A stretch of 64,000 nt of DNA from NCBI GenBank assembly GCA_963971405.1, contig OZ020485.1:1984001-2048000 (forward strand), written 5' to 3'. Made by a program: the position numbers and the translations under genes. Below the pieces are notes generated by a model, which did no database searches, was not told where the DNA came from, and saw only the letters and a program-made list of their open reading frames with translations. Numbering within the stretch: the stretch's first letter is position 1; each line of letters starts with the position of its first letter. This document shows positions 44,106 through 54,600 of this stretch, piece by piece. This DNA comes from Psococerastis gibbosa. Its lineage: Eukaryota; Arthropoda; Insecta; Psocodea; Psocidae.

Positions 44106-46865
44106 GTGGAACCAGAAGCAGAAACCTCAAGGTCATTGGTGGACTGCATAGAGCTGCGGAAAAACCAGGCGATGCTGACCCAAGCTATTAAATCAGGCAA
44201 AAGAGACGCATTTAAAAGCTTTCTGAGTAATCTCGACTTCAGAAAAGACGGAATTAAGGCTCACCGTTTTGTGACGACACTAAATAATGATGGCAATAAA
44301 CTGCAACAATTGCCAATCAAGGTCAGAAACAAGGAGCTAACATCCCACAAACAAATTGCTGAAGAGCTCTGCAAGTACTACACCAACGTCAGCAACATTA
44401 AAATCGATAAACCTGCCAAACCGGCACTGCAAAAGGCCCCGCCCCCACACTGCCTAGAGGAAATAATGAATTCGATCTGCATGGACAACTTCACCATTCT
44501 AGAGCTAGAAGCGGCCCTCACACAGACCAAAAAAAAGAAGGCAGCAGGCATTGACCAACTCTTCCCTGAAATGCTCACGAACTTGGGCGAGAAAGCCAAG
44601 GAAGTTATCCTCAAGCTAATAAACCTTACATGGAACACCAGAGTGCCTAGCCAGTGGAGGAAAGGTGAAGTGATCCCAGTGCTCAAGAAAGGAAAAAACC
44701 CATGTAATATCGACAGCTACCGCCCCATCACCTTAACAAGTTCACTATGCAAAGTCGCCGAAATAATGGTACTTAACAGACTACTGCTGGCTACCACCCA
44801 CCTTAGTGCCATAGACGACGCTCAAGCTGGCTTTAGAAGACACAGAAACACCATGGATCAAGTAGTCGCCTTCACACAACACGTCAGAGACGGGTTCCAT
44901 AGGAAAATGTCAACCGTGGCGGTGCTGGTCGACCTGAAAGCAGCCTATGACACGGTGTGGCGAGGGAGGCTCTTACACAAGATGGCCCTGGCCGGTATCT
45001 CCGGAAAACTTTTCTCATGGATCAAGTCATTCCTGGGTGAGCGGCGCCAGCGAGTGAGATTCAAAAATAGCACCTCGAAGTTCCGTCTACAGAGGCAAGG
45101 CCTAGCTCAAGGCGCCGTGATCAGCTGCCAACTGTTCAACCTAATGATCAATGATGTCCTAGACGTTATCCGAGAGATACCGGGTGTAGAAGCACTATTA
45201 TACGCAGACGATTTGCTCATCTGGGCAACCAGCAGCAACATAAAAGCACTAGAGACTATTCTAAACGCAACTTTAGCAAACCTTGCAAAGTGGGCCGACA
45301 AGAACTGCCTAACAGTTAGCACAGAAAAAACTGTCTATCAGATACGTAGTCTCTCAACAAGGCAGCCGGATGTCAAACTCAGATACAAAGGAGTAGACCT
45401 GGAAAAACAAGACGTATCCAAATACCTCGGCGTTAGTATCGACAAGAAACTGTCATGGAAACCCCATATCGATAGCGCAGCAGAAAGGGCAACTAAAAGA
45501 TGCCGCTTACTCAAACGACTGACCGCCACAAAATGGGGTGCCACACAAGATGTTTTGACCACCACATACAAAACGTATGTCCGCCCAATCCTGGAGTATG
45601 GCAGTGAGGTTACTATCACGGCCAGCGCTACCACGTCGTCAAAATTGGAAACCACCCAAAATATAGCGCTAAGAACCATCACTGGTGCACCTAAATCGAC
45701 CCCCATCGCAGCCATGGAAGTCCAGACCAGCATTGAGCCAATCCAGTGTCGCAGGGAAAGATCATCACTCCTGTTCTGGGAGAGGCAGAAACGGATCCTC
45801 CCCAAGAAATGGGGCAGTTACAAGAACGCGACTTCCAGATTGAAAACTCAAGTAACGCCATTAACACTTGCAGACTCCATCAAAACCAAATACAATATAC
45901 TATTGGGAGAAGCCGCGCCATTCCCAGTACAACAAGAAGTCGTGCGATCGCTACCAATGGCCAATCTAGATCTCATCGGCCATGACCTCCCGAAAAACCA
46001 ATCTTCTGATGTAGCCTTGAGAAAAGCCGCGCTAGAAACAATTCACACAACGTATCCAGCAACTGAGTGGCTCCATATATACTGTGACGGCTCTTCCATG
46101 CCAGGCTCGGGCAACACTGGAGCAGGTTATACCTCAACTAACTTCCAAGGCTCCGTAGCTGTAGGCGCACCTCTTACGAACTACGATGGAGAGATAGCGG
46201 CCATATACGAAGCTGCCGCCCACCTAGATCACCATACTGGTCCCAAACGGAAGGTAGTCTTTTTGATCGATTGCCAGGCAGCAATATGCGCACTTGCCAC
46301 TAACAAAGCTACAGACTGCACCAAGACACTTCTCTGTCGCTCAAGACTCTCCACGCTCATAGTGGCCGGGTGGCACATCATGCTACAATGGATCCCGAGT
46401 CACGTTGGGATCGATGGAAACGAGAAGGCCGACGAATTGGCAAAGCAAGGTACGACCTTTCAGCAGCCAGCCTGCCCACAATCATACACATCCGCCAAGG
46501 CAGCAATCAACCGAGCCATCGGGACCTGGTCAAGAGCGCACTACTCCCAAGTCAGCTTAGGGAAAAGCTGGGCCAGACTGATCGACAACCCTATCCCGAG
46601 GTCACTGCCCAGGGCCGTGGCTGTCGCAGCGTTCAGAACCACCACAGGTCATGACTACCTCGCCACTCATCTGCACCGCATTGGGGTTCTCCAATCGGAA
46701 GCATGCCCCCTGTGCGACGAACCGAAGATGGATGCTGCCCACCTACCAAACTGTCCAGCCCTGGCAACCGATTCACCACCTGAGAACGAGCTCGCGGAGA
46801 TATCCCGATTATACTGGTCAGCGCGTCACCTAATGGCTAACCTGCCAAGGGTGGGCGTTGGCTAG
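44106..46865 (+). CDS. Reverse transcriptase-RNase H polyprotein fragment of element B
   Basis: One uninterrupted frame of 919 codons; the first four codons are host target sequence, and the natural start is missing. A linker (about residues 1-140) leads into reverse transcriptase: KKAAGIDQLFPEML, SYRPITLTSSLCK, LVDLKAAYDTVW (motif A), QGLAQGAVIS, and YADDLLIWA near residue 366. RNase H follows near residues 655-790 with all four catalytic acids visible: YCDGSS (661), GEIAAIYEA, FLIDCQAAI and GNEKADELAK, plus WIPSHVG. A zinc-knuckle-like CPLCDEPKMDAAHLPNC near residue 868 ends the protein. Clades with RNase H include I, R1, LOA and relatives; I cannot choose. The frame is intact, so the insertion is young, but without the endonuclease it could not move by itself. 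Confidence 0.9.
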   Translation: MEPEAETSRSLVDCIELRKNQAMLTQAIKSGKRDAFKSFLSNLDFRKDGIKAHRFVTTLNNDGNKLQQLPIKVRNKELTSHKQIAEELCKYYTNVSNIKIDKPAKPALQKAPPPHCLEEIMNSICMDNFTILELEAALTQTKKKKAAGIDQLFPEMLTNLGEKAKEVILKLINLTWNTRVPSQWRKGEVIPVLKKGKNPCNIDSYRPITLTSSLCKVAEIMVLNRLLLATTHLSAIDDAQAGFRRHRNTMDQVVAFTQHVRDGFHRKMSTVAVLVDLKAAYDTVWRGRLLHKMALAGISGKLFSWIKSFLGERRQRVRFKNSTSKFRLQRQGLAQGAVISCQLFNLMINDVLDVIREIPGVEALLYADDLLIWATSSNIKALETILNATLANLAKWADKNCLTVSTEKTVYQIRSLSTRQPDVKLRYKGVDLEKQDVSKYLGVSIDKKLSWKPHIDSAAERATKRCRLLKRLTATKWGATQDVLTTTYKTYVRPILEYGSEVTITASATTSSKLETTQNIALRTITGAPKSTPIAAMEVQTSIEPIQCRRERSSLLFWERQKRILPKKWGSYKNATSRLKTQVTPLTLADSIKTKYNILLGEAAPFPVQQEVVRSLPMANLDLIGHDLPKNQSSDVALRKAALETIHTTYPATEWLHIYCDGSSMPGSGNTGAGYTSTNFQGSVAVGAPLTNYDGEIAAIYEAAAHLDHHTGPKRKVVFLIDCQAAICALATNKATDCTKTLLCRSRLSTLIVAGWHIMLQWIPSHVGIDGNEKADELAKQGTTFQQPACPQSYTSAKAAINRAIGTWSRAHYSQVSLGKSWARLIDNPIPRSLPRAVAVAAFRTTTGHDYLATHLHRIGVLQSEACPLCDEPKMDAAHLPNCPALATDSPPENELAEISRLYWSARHLMANLPRVGVG

Positions 46866-46882
46866 TAAGTAAGTAAGTAAGT
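44116..46882 (+). mobile_element. Non-LTR retrotransposon B (RNase H type), 5'-truncated, nested in element A
   Basis: Insertion of about 2.77 kb flanked by a 17-bp duplication: 44099-44115 (AAGATTAGTGGAACCAG) and 46883-46899 (AAGATTGGTGGAACCAG), one mismatch. The element lacks its endonuclease and any ORF1, as expected for incomplete reverse transcription, and ends in GTAA repeats. Removing it rejoins element A's ORF2 (SIKISGT before, IGGTSYEVEG after). The TAG stop at 46863 runs straight into the tail repeats, so there is essentially no 3' UTR. Confidence 0.9.
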
Positions 46883-46886
46883 AAGA
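46864..46886. repeat. TAAG/GTAA tail of element B
   Basis: Five to six tandem GTAA units follow the stop codon directly and abut the target duplication. Confidence 0.85.
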
Positions 46887-46899
46887 TTGGTGGAACCAG

Positions 46900-48560
46900 C
46901 TATGAGGTAGAAGGAAATGAATCATTAATTGCGGACCACTTCAACTCCTACTTTGCAAGCATAGCCCAAAACTTAATAGCCAGTAGTGGAATAAGCGACT
47001 CAGATCCTTTACCTGAAATAATAAAACAGCCATATTCAATGTTCTTCCCTTCCCTTACCTTAAATGAGGTAGATCTAGCAATAAAAAAATGAAAAAAGAA
47101 AAGATCGTCAGGGATTGACGGTATTACCTGCGAAATGCTTAAAGAATGCAAGGAACCCCTACTACCAGCCCTCCACCACCTGTTCACCCTCTCTTTGTCC
47201 CAAGGAAAATACCCTGAGGGACTCAAGCAAAGTAAAATAGTACCTATCTTTAAAGAAGGGGATCCCTCACTAGCATCACAATACAGGCCCATCCATGTAC
47301 AACCAGCGATTGGAAAATTGCTGGAAAATTGCGTTCAAGCAAGGCTTCTTAAATATCTGTCGACCACGGGCAGGACGGAGTACAGAGCTAGCAATTTTTG
47401 AACTGACAAAAAGAATTTTGGATTCATTTGAAAGAGGAGAAAAAACAGCAGTCCTACAAATAGACCTAAGCAAGTGTTTTGACCTTATTGATCATACCAT
47501 AATGATAAACAAATTAAAGCAACTTGGAATCCATAAATCTTTACTTCGATGGTTTCAATCATATTTTTCTGGACGAAAGCAAGTAGTACAAATAACAAGT
47601 GCAAGTGGATCATCCCTTAGCTCCCCTCAACCCATTACACATGGCATTTTTCAAGGCAGCGGCCTTGGACCATTATGTTTTTTAGCCTTCGTAAATTCCC
47701 TTTCGGAACTGTCAGTATCCCATAAATTATTAAACTTTGCAGATGACTATGCGCTAATTGTCAAAGCTGGCAGCTCAAATAAACTCGCACAAAAACTGAA
47801 TTCCGACATGCATCTTATAATGAGTTGGCTAAAACAACACAGATTGATCCCGAACCTAGAAAAAACAAAAGTAATGTACCCTTCATGCAGAGCCACTGAT
47901 GAGACACCCCCCGCTTTGAAGTATAACGGCATTACAATTGGTAGTACACGGGTAATGAATTACCTTGGAGTACAATTAGATGAACAACTGTTGTGGAAGG
48001 AGCATATCAACAAATTGCATAGCAGTCTACGCCCAATAAACATGATACTATACAACCTTGCAAAAATTTTCCCCCAGAAAGCCCTATTACAAATATACAG
48101 GGCCTGGTATGAGGCCAAGTTAAGCTACTGTCTGGGAGTATGGGGTGGGGCTGCAACCACTCACTTACGTCCACTCCGCACAGCACAGAACTATGCACTT
48201 AAGACAATTACAAGAACACCCAGGCTGACGCACTCAAACACAGTTTACAAATCTAGCAATATACTACCGCTGGAACTACTATACAATAAGCAACTACTTT
48301 CCTTTAATCAGAGGTATATAGCGCATAAAATGGTTAGTCCGTCTGTCAATGTCCGAAACACTAGATCTCATGCATACGAAACACTCCCACTACCCTCATG
48401 GTCTCTTTCGCGCACAAGAAACAGTCTGCTATATAAGGCAATATCAGCCTTCAACATATACTCTAAGCACACCTATAACAAACCAGAATACGATGTCAAA
48501 AGCAGTCATAAGTCAAAAATAAACCTTTACATAACTAACAAATTGAAAACACTCACTTAA
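46900..48560 (+). pseudogene. Non-LTR retrotransposon A, ORF2 reverse transcriptase (3' half)
   Basis: Continues the interrupted ORF2: DHFNSYFASIAQN, a TGA stop at about 47091, then SSGIDGITCEMLKECK, KIVPIFKEGDPSLASQYRPI, a small deletion/frameshift at about 47350-47390, and a long frame to 48560 with LQIDLSKCFDLIDH (motif A), GIFQGSGLGPLCF, FADDYALIV near 47735 (palm FADD), YLGVQLDEQLLWKEHI and a C-terminal region with LSYCLGVWGG. There is no RNase H, so it is Jockey/CR1-like and differs from element B. It is related to the fragment at 4154-5113 but not the same family, judging by sequence. Confidence 0.85.
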
Positions 48561-48681
48561 GACTTAACACTCACTTGCAAAACAATTAACACAAAACACT
48601 AAATTGATATCTTTATATTGTCTATGTAACTATGTTTAAGTAATTTTAAGCTTGTAAGGCTGTAGCCTACCACTTATTAGA

Positions 48682-48727
48682 TTGGGCGGCTATTACACTG
48701 AGGATCGTCAGTGTAATAGCCGCCCAA
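48682..48727. repeat. Perfect 20-bp inverted repeat with 6-base loop
   Basis: TTGGGCGGCTATTACACTGA, loop GGATCG, then the exact complement. It lies 122 bp after the ORF2 stop of element A, where a 3' UTR stem-loop that binds the reverse transcriptase is plausible. It could also be a small independent palindromic element. Confidence 0.7.
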
Positions 48728-50904
48728 GATAATGCGTGATCCTCACACGCCTCACGGTACGAGGGAGCGCAACCATTATTAATAAAAAACTGTATAAACA
48801 TTAGATCGAGGTAAATACACGATTATTTATTATGATTATTATATAAAATTTAAAAAACAATTGAAGGTGTGGAAGAGACCAAGAGTAGGAAGTTGTTAAC
48901 GTACGTATTACGACCACAGTTCATACTCATTCATAGTCGGTTTTTTTTTTTTGTTAAAATTTGCTCTCAACTACGTTTATATATTCAAGCTGTTTGAAGA
49001 AGCGGCGCATTGCCGACTAGTATTGTAAAACTCTGTAATGACTAATGAGACGGGTTGTTCTAGACTTCTGGTCGATTTAATTTAATGGACAGTTGAGTAC
49101 TTGGTAACTTGACTCATAAGTCATGAGACATAAGTCATTAACTTGAGATAATTTGTAATAATTTTGTATTGAAATAGTTTCGACTCCACTTGAGTAAGTT
49201 CAGAGTGAGTAAACAAACATTTATTACAATATCAGGTGTGTGAAAAGAATGATACATGCTTATAATTAATAATGGATTTGACCCAGCCTGCTTCCATGTA
49301 GAAAAACCAACTCTGTGTTCCCAGCTAAAGGAGCTGATGAGACACAGAGGGTACCTTAATGATATTATTGAATAAAGGAAATAAATACTGAAAACGAAGA
49401 TTTAGGAATATTGAATTGTGTGAATGTGAACAGCGCCATCTACCGGGAAAAAGGTGAAGCTGGAAGCAGACTGTTTATTATATATGTGCCCACAAGGTCC
49501 CCACAACTCCTTTGGATTGAAACTTAGCAACATACTAAAGGTAATGATATTAATATTAGTGATGGTATTGGGAAGATGTTTGAAATCATGAAATGAGCCA
49601 TGTGTGCCACCACTATGCCACAATCGAAACATCTACCGAGCTAAATAATTGTGTTAGCGTCCAACGCTGGCACCAATCCAAATTTCGAGCTCAGTTTCTC
49701 AGTTCTACTGTAATTAAATCACATCTGCAAAAAATAGGTTTCATCGCCCGCGGGTTTTGGTTCCCACAAAGAAAACAGAAAGAGAGCTGAAAATATATAA
49801 TAGTTCATTTATTTTCCCTCAGCCATGAATTAAAGAGGGAAAGCCCTAAAAATCCACAGAAAGTCTCTTCCTAATCAATGTAAAATATGAAATATTGCCA
49901 TCAATTTTTACGTAAAACTGAATAATACAATATAATATTAAGCGGTACCTATTTCATGGATTTTAATATGTACACTAGACGGTTTTTAATGTCGATGCAG
50001 CAATAGAAAATTTGTACGCTCCTCCATGTCAGTAGGTATTTGAAATACAACACAATATCCCCCAGGTTTTTGTTTATTGAAGAGGGAAAACTCCCATCAA
50101 CACCGGAAAAATATAAGGCGGCTCGTTAAAAGTTAACCCAATTTGATCCGAAGGAGTCCCTTACAATTTTTAATTGTGTTAATTTTTGGTATGTACGGAG
50201 TACGGTACACTGAATTGTTGAAAAGTATTTTTTGATTTGAGGTTAGGTTAGATTTAGGGTAAAGCGAGGGCGCAGTTGCCATAATCTATCTGCCTTCCCA
50301 CCTCACAAATTCTTCTACATTTAACCAGTTAAATTGACTACGTTCTTTATCAAAACTAGTGTCTAATCGTTATAACTCTATGGCGTAAAAACTGGTGCAA
50401 ACTGCCAACTAGAGTGGCATTATTTGATTTATGGGGTCCATTCAATTTTTTCTTCAATGTCTAGATTTTACTTTTACTTTATTGGTAATTTAAATTTTAA
50501 AATTTCACTTTTTCATTTTTTACAATTCGTTTGACGGGGAAGGTGGCCTTTTGGGGCCCATGGGAGCGGAGGGCGCACAAATGTCCACCAATACTGTGTA
50601 ATACAATTATTGTGAATGTCGGCTTCGGTCACAAAATGGCAGTGTCCTTTTCATAACAAACAAATATTGTATATACGCACACATTACTATCCAACCGCAT
50701 CCATCCAAGAATTTCGGATACATCGATCTTGTAAAAAATACGTGATTTCCATTAATAAGTGGCCAATGTTGGTTTATTCTACTCAAGTATATACATCTGC
50801 ACATTGGACGCCTCTTAAGTATAGCTATTAAAGAGAGAAATTAAACTCGGCCGGTTTTCTCCTCAAGCAAATTTTTATTTTAGGAGAAAAGAGAAAATGG
50901 TGAA
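48728..50904. other. No gene seen over 2.2 kb
   Basis: AT-rich sequence without recognisable coding, RNA or repeats. The 3' end of element A is presumably near 48730-48810. Confidence 0.4.
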
Positions 50905-51300
50905 AAAGAACCGGTCCCAGTTTACTCCAACATGCCTTCCTATTTATCAAATAGTATAGCCAAGGTAACGAGATAAATAATATGATATTTCCATGGTAGA
51001 TAATTTGCCTAGGGCTCAATTTCGGTTCCCTATCCCAAACCACTGAAATGATCGATGGCACGCAGGCCCATAACCTGCATTGTGATCCTATCATCAGTTC
51101 ATCTAGTTTAATCTTGTTTAAAGTCAAAAATTGTCAGAGGGGCAGCAGACCGACAGACAGATATTTCGTTTAAAAAGAAACAGTTCTTTTGTGTTCCTGG
51201 GACTCCAAACATGTAAATTCACTGAAATCCCGAAATCGACCATTTCGACCATCTGAAAGGTTTACTCATACTGCATATAAATACAAGGGAAAGCAATAAA
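50905..51300 (-). repeat. Repeat family R, copy with deleted middle
   Basis: The distal end AAGAACCGGTCCCAGTTTAC and ACATGCCTTCCTATTTATC at 50905 is followed by the CTAGGGCTCAATTTCGG block. It then jumps to the proximal end: CAGACAGATATTTCG, TGTTCCTGGGACTCC, ACATGTAAATTCACTGAAAT and the hairpin end CATACTGCATATAAATAC, GGGAAAGCAATAAATC. Confidence 0.65.
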
Positions 51301-51554
51301 TCATTATTATGAGAGCTCGTTCATTCCAGTACAACAATAGCAATTCCAAAACTTAATGATTTTATACGGTCATTCCTATTTTCTATTAAAATTAGTTATC
51401 TAATTGATTTTTTTAATAAAGATAAAAATAAAATTGACTTGACTGTGTCGAGATCTACTTTGGTAAGAACAAGCAGTCGTCATGAAACTTGTCACAAATT
51501 ATCACAATATGCATGCACAGTGTAGTATTACGGTGTGCATTATTTATTTCCCAT

Positions 51555-52380
51555 TTATACATACGAGTAGTAGGCTATAAGGAAACCTTTCTGTTTGAAA
51601 TTTGCCTTTTGGCATTTTAGTGGATTTCAACGGTTTAAGGTCCCCAACTCCCAAGAATACAAAAAAATTTTTTTTACGAAATGTCTGTCTGTCGGTCTAT
51701 TCGTCGATTTGTGGGCTAACTACTCAGTAGATTTTCATGAAATTAGGCATGTTGGTTCACAAAAATCATGCCTCAGGAAAATTTATTTTATTTTAGGCTC
51801 ATATAATTTTGGGGGTTTAACGCCGAAAAAGCTCAAAGAAAGTCTAAATTTCTCAAAAACGTCTCCAACTATTTTTTTTTAATTCACATACATAGAGTAC
51901 ATACTATTGTAGTCCTTGTTAATGTCAACAAGACTCAATAAGTCGCTTGCTCTTGAAAATTTGGTTCTGAGGGGAAAAAACACTTTTTCGTGAAAAATGA
52001 CTGAAAAAATAACCTTTCTATCGATTCTTTCTTACTTCAGGTATGTTTCAGGTGTTATATTGAGTTACAAAACCAAGCAGGTTGCTTTCCCAAATAAAGA
52101 TTTAGTTTTGAACAAACAATTATTTTTTGAGGAAATTATTATTATTGATGCTCATTCTCCCAGCCTAGCGTAAGAACATCCTACCACTATTACTGTATTG
52201 TATCGTATCATATTAGTCTGCCCATTCATGACTATGCAATCGTCAATTCAGTGCTTTCAGATAGGAAAACTCCAAGTTTAGCCCTAGGACAATTAGTTAC
52301 CTACTAAGGAACTTCTACTGTACCTACCTTTCCTATTTGATAAATATGATACCGGTTCTTTTCATTTATTAGGAGTTTTT
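51555..52380 (+). repeat. Repeat family R, near full-length copy
   Basis: Proximal end with GGAAACCTTTCTGTTTGAAA, then ATGTCTGTCTGTCGGTC, GATTTGTGGGCTAACTACTC, AAAAATCATGCCTCAGGAAA, CCTTGTTAATGTCAACAAGA, CAGGTTGCTTTCCCAAATAA and the distal GATACCGGTTCTTTTC. Non-coding. Confidence 0.7.
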
Positions 52381-52589
52381 TTTTGTGTAAACCGAGTTTC
52401 ATTGCATGCACAAGTCCAAAGTAAACGGTTGCGGCTGCATTTTTAATTGGACTGGTGGGGATGTACCGCTGTAGCAGCAAAAAAAAAAACAGCTAAACCG
52501 CTGCTGGCTTTCCCCTTCTCCATGGAGTATACTCTGTTATTGTAATAACAGGATTACTATTATATATATGAATATTGCGCACGTCCCTT

Positions 52590-53055
52590 ATTGAATACAT
52601 CTATTTACTCAAGGCGAACAGCCTATGCAATTTTTCACTTACATTTCCCTTGTAGGGTAACTTTTAAGATAAAAAACCCGGTTGAAAAAGTTCTCTCACT
52701 AATGGCTCCAACTTTTTTTTTTAAACACAAAATTATATTGTTGTCAACAAGCCCCACTGGGCCTAGGTTGTTTTCCCACTGACACATTTCGTTCTGAGGC
52801 AAAAAAAGTAAAATGACTCAATTTTCATTGATTTCATGATTTTTGCGTGATGCCCGTTTGATCAATATATACGTTCCATATTCTCTATCCTTTCTCAACT
52901 AAGTTTTGGTTTCTATGGCAAAATAAATGTTTGAAAAAATATGGGAAAATCCATAGGAGTAATTGATCGCTATTACTATTTATCGTACAATATTAGCGCA
53001 TTGCACACAACATATCGTGCAGGATGGTTATTGCTTATCTGACTATAGATGACAA
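52590..53055 (+). repeat. Repeat family R, diverged middle segment
   Basis: GGCTCCAACTTTTTTTTTTA, TTGTTGTCAACAAGCCC, AATGACTCAATTTTCATTG and GGGAAAATCCATAGG align in order with the middle of other R copies, at lower similarity. Confidence 0.45.
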
Positions 53056-53457
53056 CAACATATCATTGGGCACCGCTAACATGATATTTGGGAGAGTAGG
53101 CTTCAAACTGAGTTGGGAAAAGACATGAAAAAGAAAAATCCTGCACACATTGCAGGATAATGGATAAAAATGGAACTTGGTGTTGGTGACAAAACCCCTT
53201 TTTGGGAACGAGCTGAGAAATAGGTTGGTGTCATCAAGTATTTATTTTCAATTTCTATGTAAACAGGGGTACATCCCCCCGGATTACGGTAATGGGGGTG
53301 CAAACGAGTCTTTTCGTTTTTGCGTAATCTCGCTGGTTTTAAATTGACTAACTTAATTACAATTTGTTTTATTGGGATGTTCTCCCCTGCGAGTGCTCGT
53401 CAACAGTCAACAGTGTCCGCGTTTCATCACAAAAAATAACCTAACGTCATTTTTCAA

Positions 53458-54300
53458 CTTAAAATATCTAACAAAGAACCGGTCCGAGTTTACTCGAACA
53501 TGCTTTCCAATTTATCATTTATTATAGATAGAGGAAATGAGTAATTTCATGGTAAACAAATTTCCTATGGTTAAATTTTGGATATCTCGTGGGGGGGGGG
53601 GGGGGAGTGTTCACCTGACGTCACTAAAGGTGAGGTAAATTCTAGATAGGGCAGACCAACACATTACCACACAGTAATAATGGTAGGGCACCTAATTCAT
53701 TCGAGCGTGAATATTCTATAATTTTTTCAAAAAATAATTTTTTGCTCAAAGTCAAATAGTTTTTGGGAAAGCAACCTGTTCGGTTTCGTTACTCAATTTA
53801 ACACCTAAAACATGCTTGAAGACAGAAATCATCGACAGAGAGTTTCCGCAGAAAAATTGTTTTTTAGTCATTTTTCATTAAAATTTAGTTATTTTTATTT
53901 TTTTTACTCCCCGCATTTTGTCAACATTAATAACGACTACAGTATATGTGAATTTTTAAGAAATGGCTGGAACCGTTTTTGAGAAATAATTTTTTATACT
54001 TTTTTTTTTTAGTTTTTTGAAAATAAAACTCCCCCAAACCGAGTAAGCCCAAAATAAAAAAATAAATGGTCTCGAGGTATGATTTTTGTAAACCAACACG
54101 CCAAATTGCATACAAATACACCGAGTAGTGCCCGGAAATTGACGAACAGACAGACAGAGCGACAGAGCGACAGACAGACATTTCGCAAAAAACCTCTTTT
54201 TTTGGGTTCAAAACGTGTAAATCCGTTGAAATCTCGGAACCGAAAATTTTGACCATCACAAAGCTTTCCTTATACTACCTTATACGTATAAATTGGAAAG
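53458..54300 (-). repeat. Repeat family R, full-length copy
   Basis: From the distal end AAAGAACCGGTCCGAGTTTA and ACATGCTTTCCAATTTATC at 53474 to the proximal end CATCACAAAGCTTTCCTTAT and TATAAATTGGAAAGCAATAA at 54300, about 840 bp. A poly-G run (53591-53606) interrupts the distal third. A head-to-head copy begins immediately at 54300. The minus-strand frame at 53927-54259 is a by-product of the repeat. Confidence 0.75.
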
Positions 54301-54600
54301 CAATAATGTTACTTTCCTATTTATGCGTTAATGTGAGGAAAGCTTTGCGATGATAAACATTTTTGACTTTGACATTTCATCGGATTTACACAAAAAAAGT
54401 GGTTTTTACGAAATATCCGTCTATATATGTATATCCAATCGTGGGTGAACTACTCGATCAATTTTCATGAAAGTCGTACGCTACAGTATAAAAATACATA
54501 AAATATTTCGAGACAGTTTTATTTTTTTAAAATTCACACACATCTAGTCATAATTAAAGTCAACAAACCTCCTGATTGTTTGGCCCCATAAAAATAAAGA
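54301..54600 (+). repeat. Repeat family R, proximal part, head-to-head with the previous copy
   Basis: TGTGAGGAAAGCTTTGCGAT, ATTTCATCGGATTTACAC, GAAATATCCGTC, GGTGAACTACTCGATC and AAATTCACACACATCTAGT follow the proximal order. The two copies meet at a shared hairpin end. Confidence 0.6.

Noticed and set aside
44378-45805. Long minus-strand frames at 44378-44686, 45107-45322 and 45338-45805
   Set aside because: Antisense shadows of the intact RT/RNase H frame of element B.
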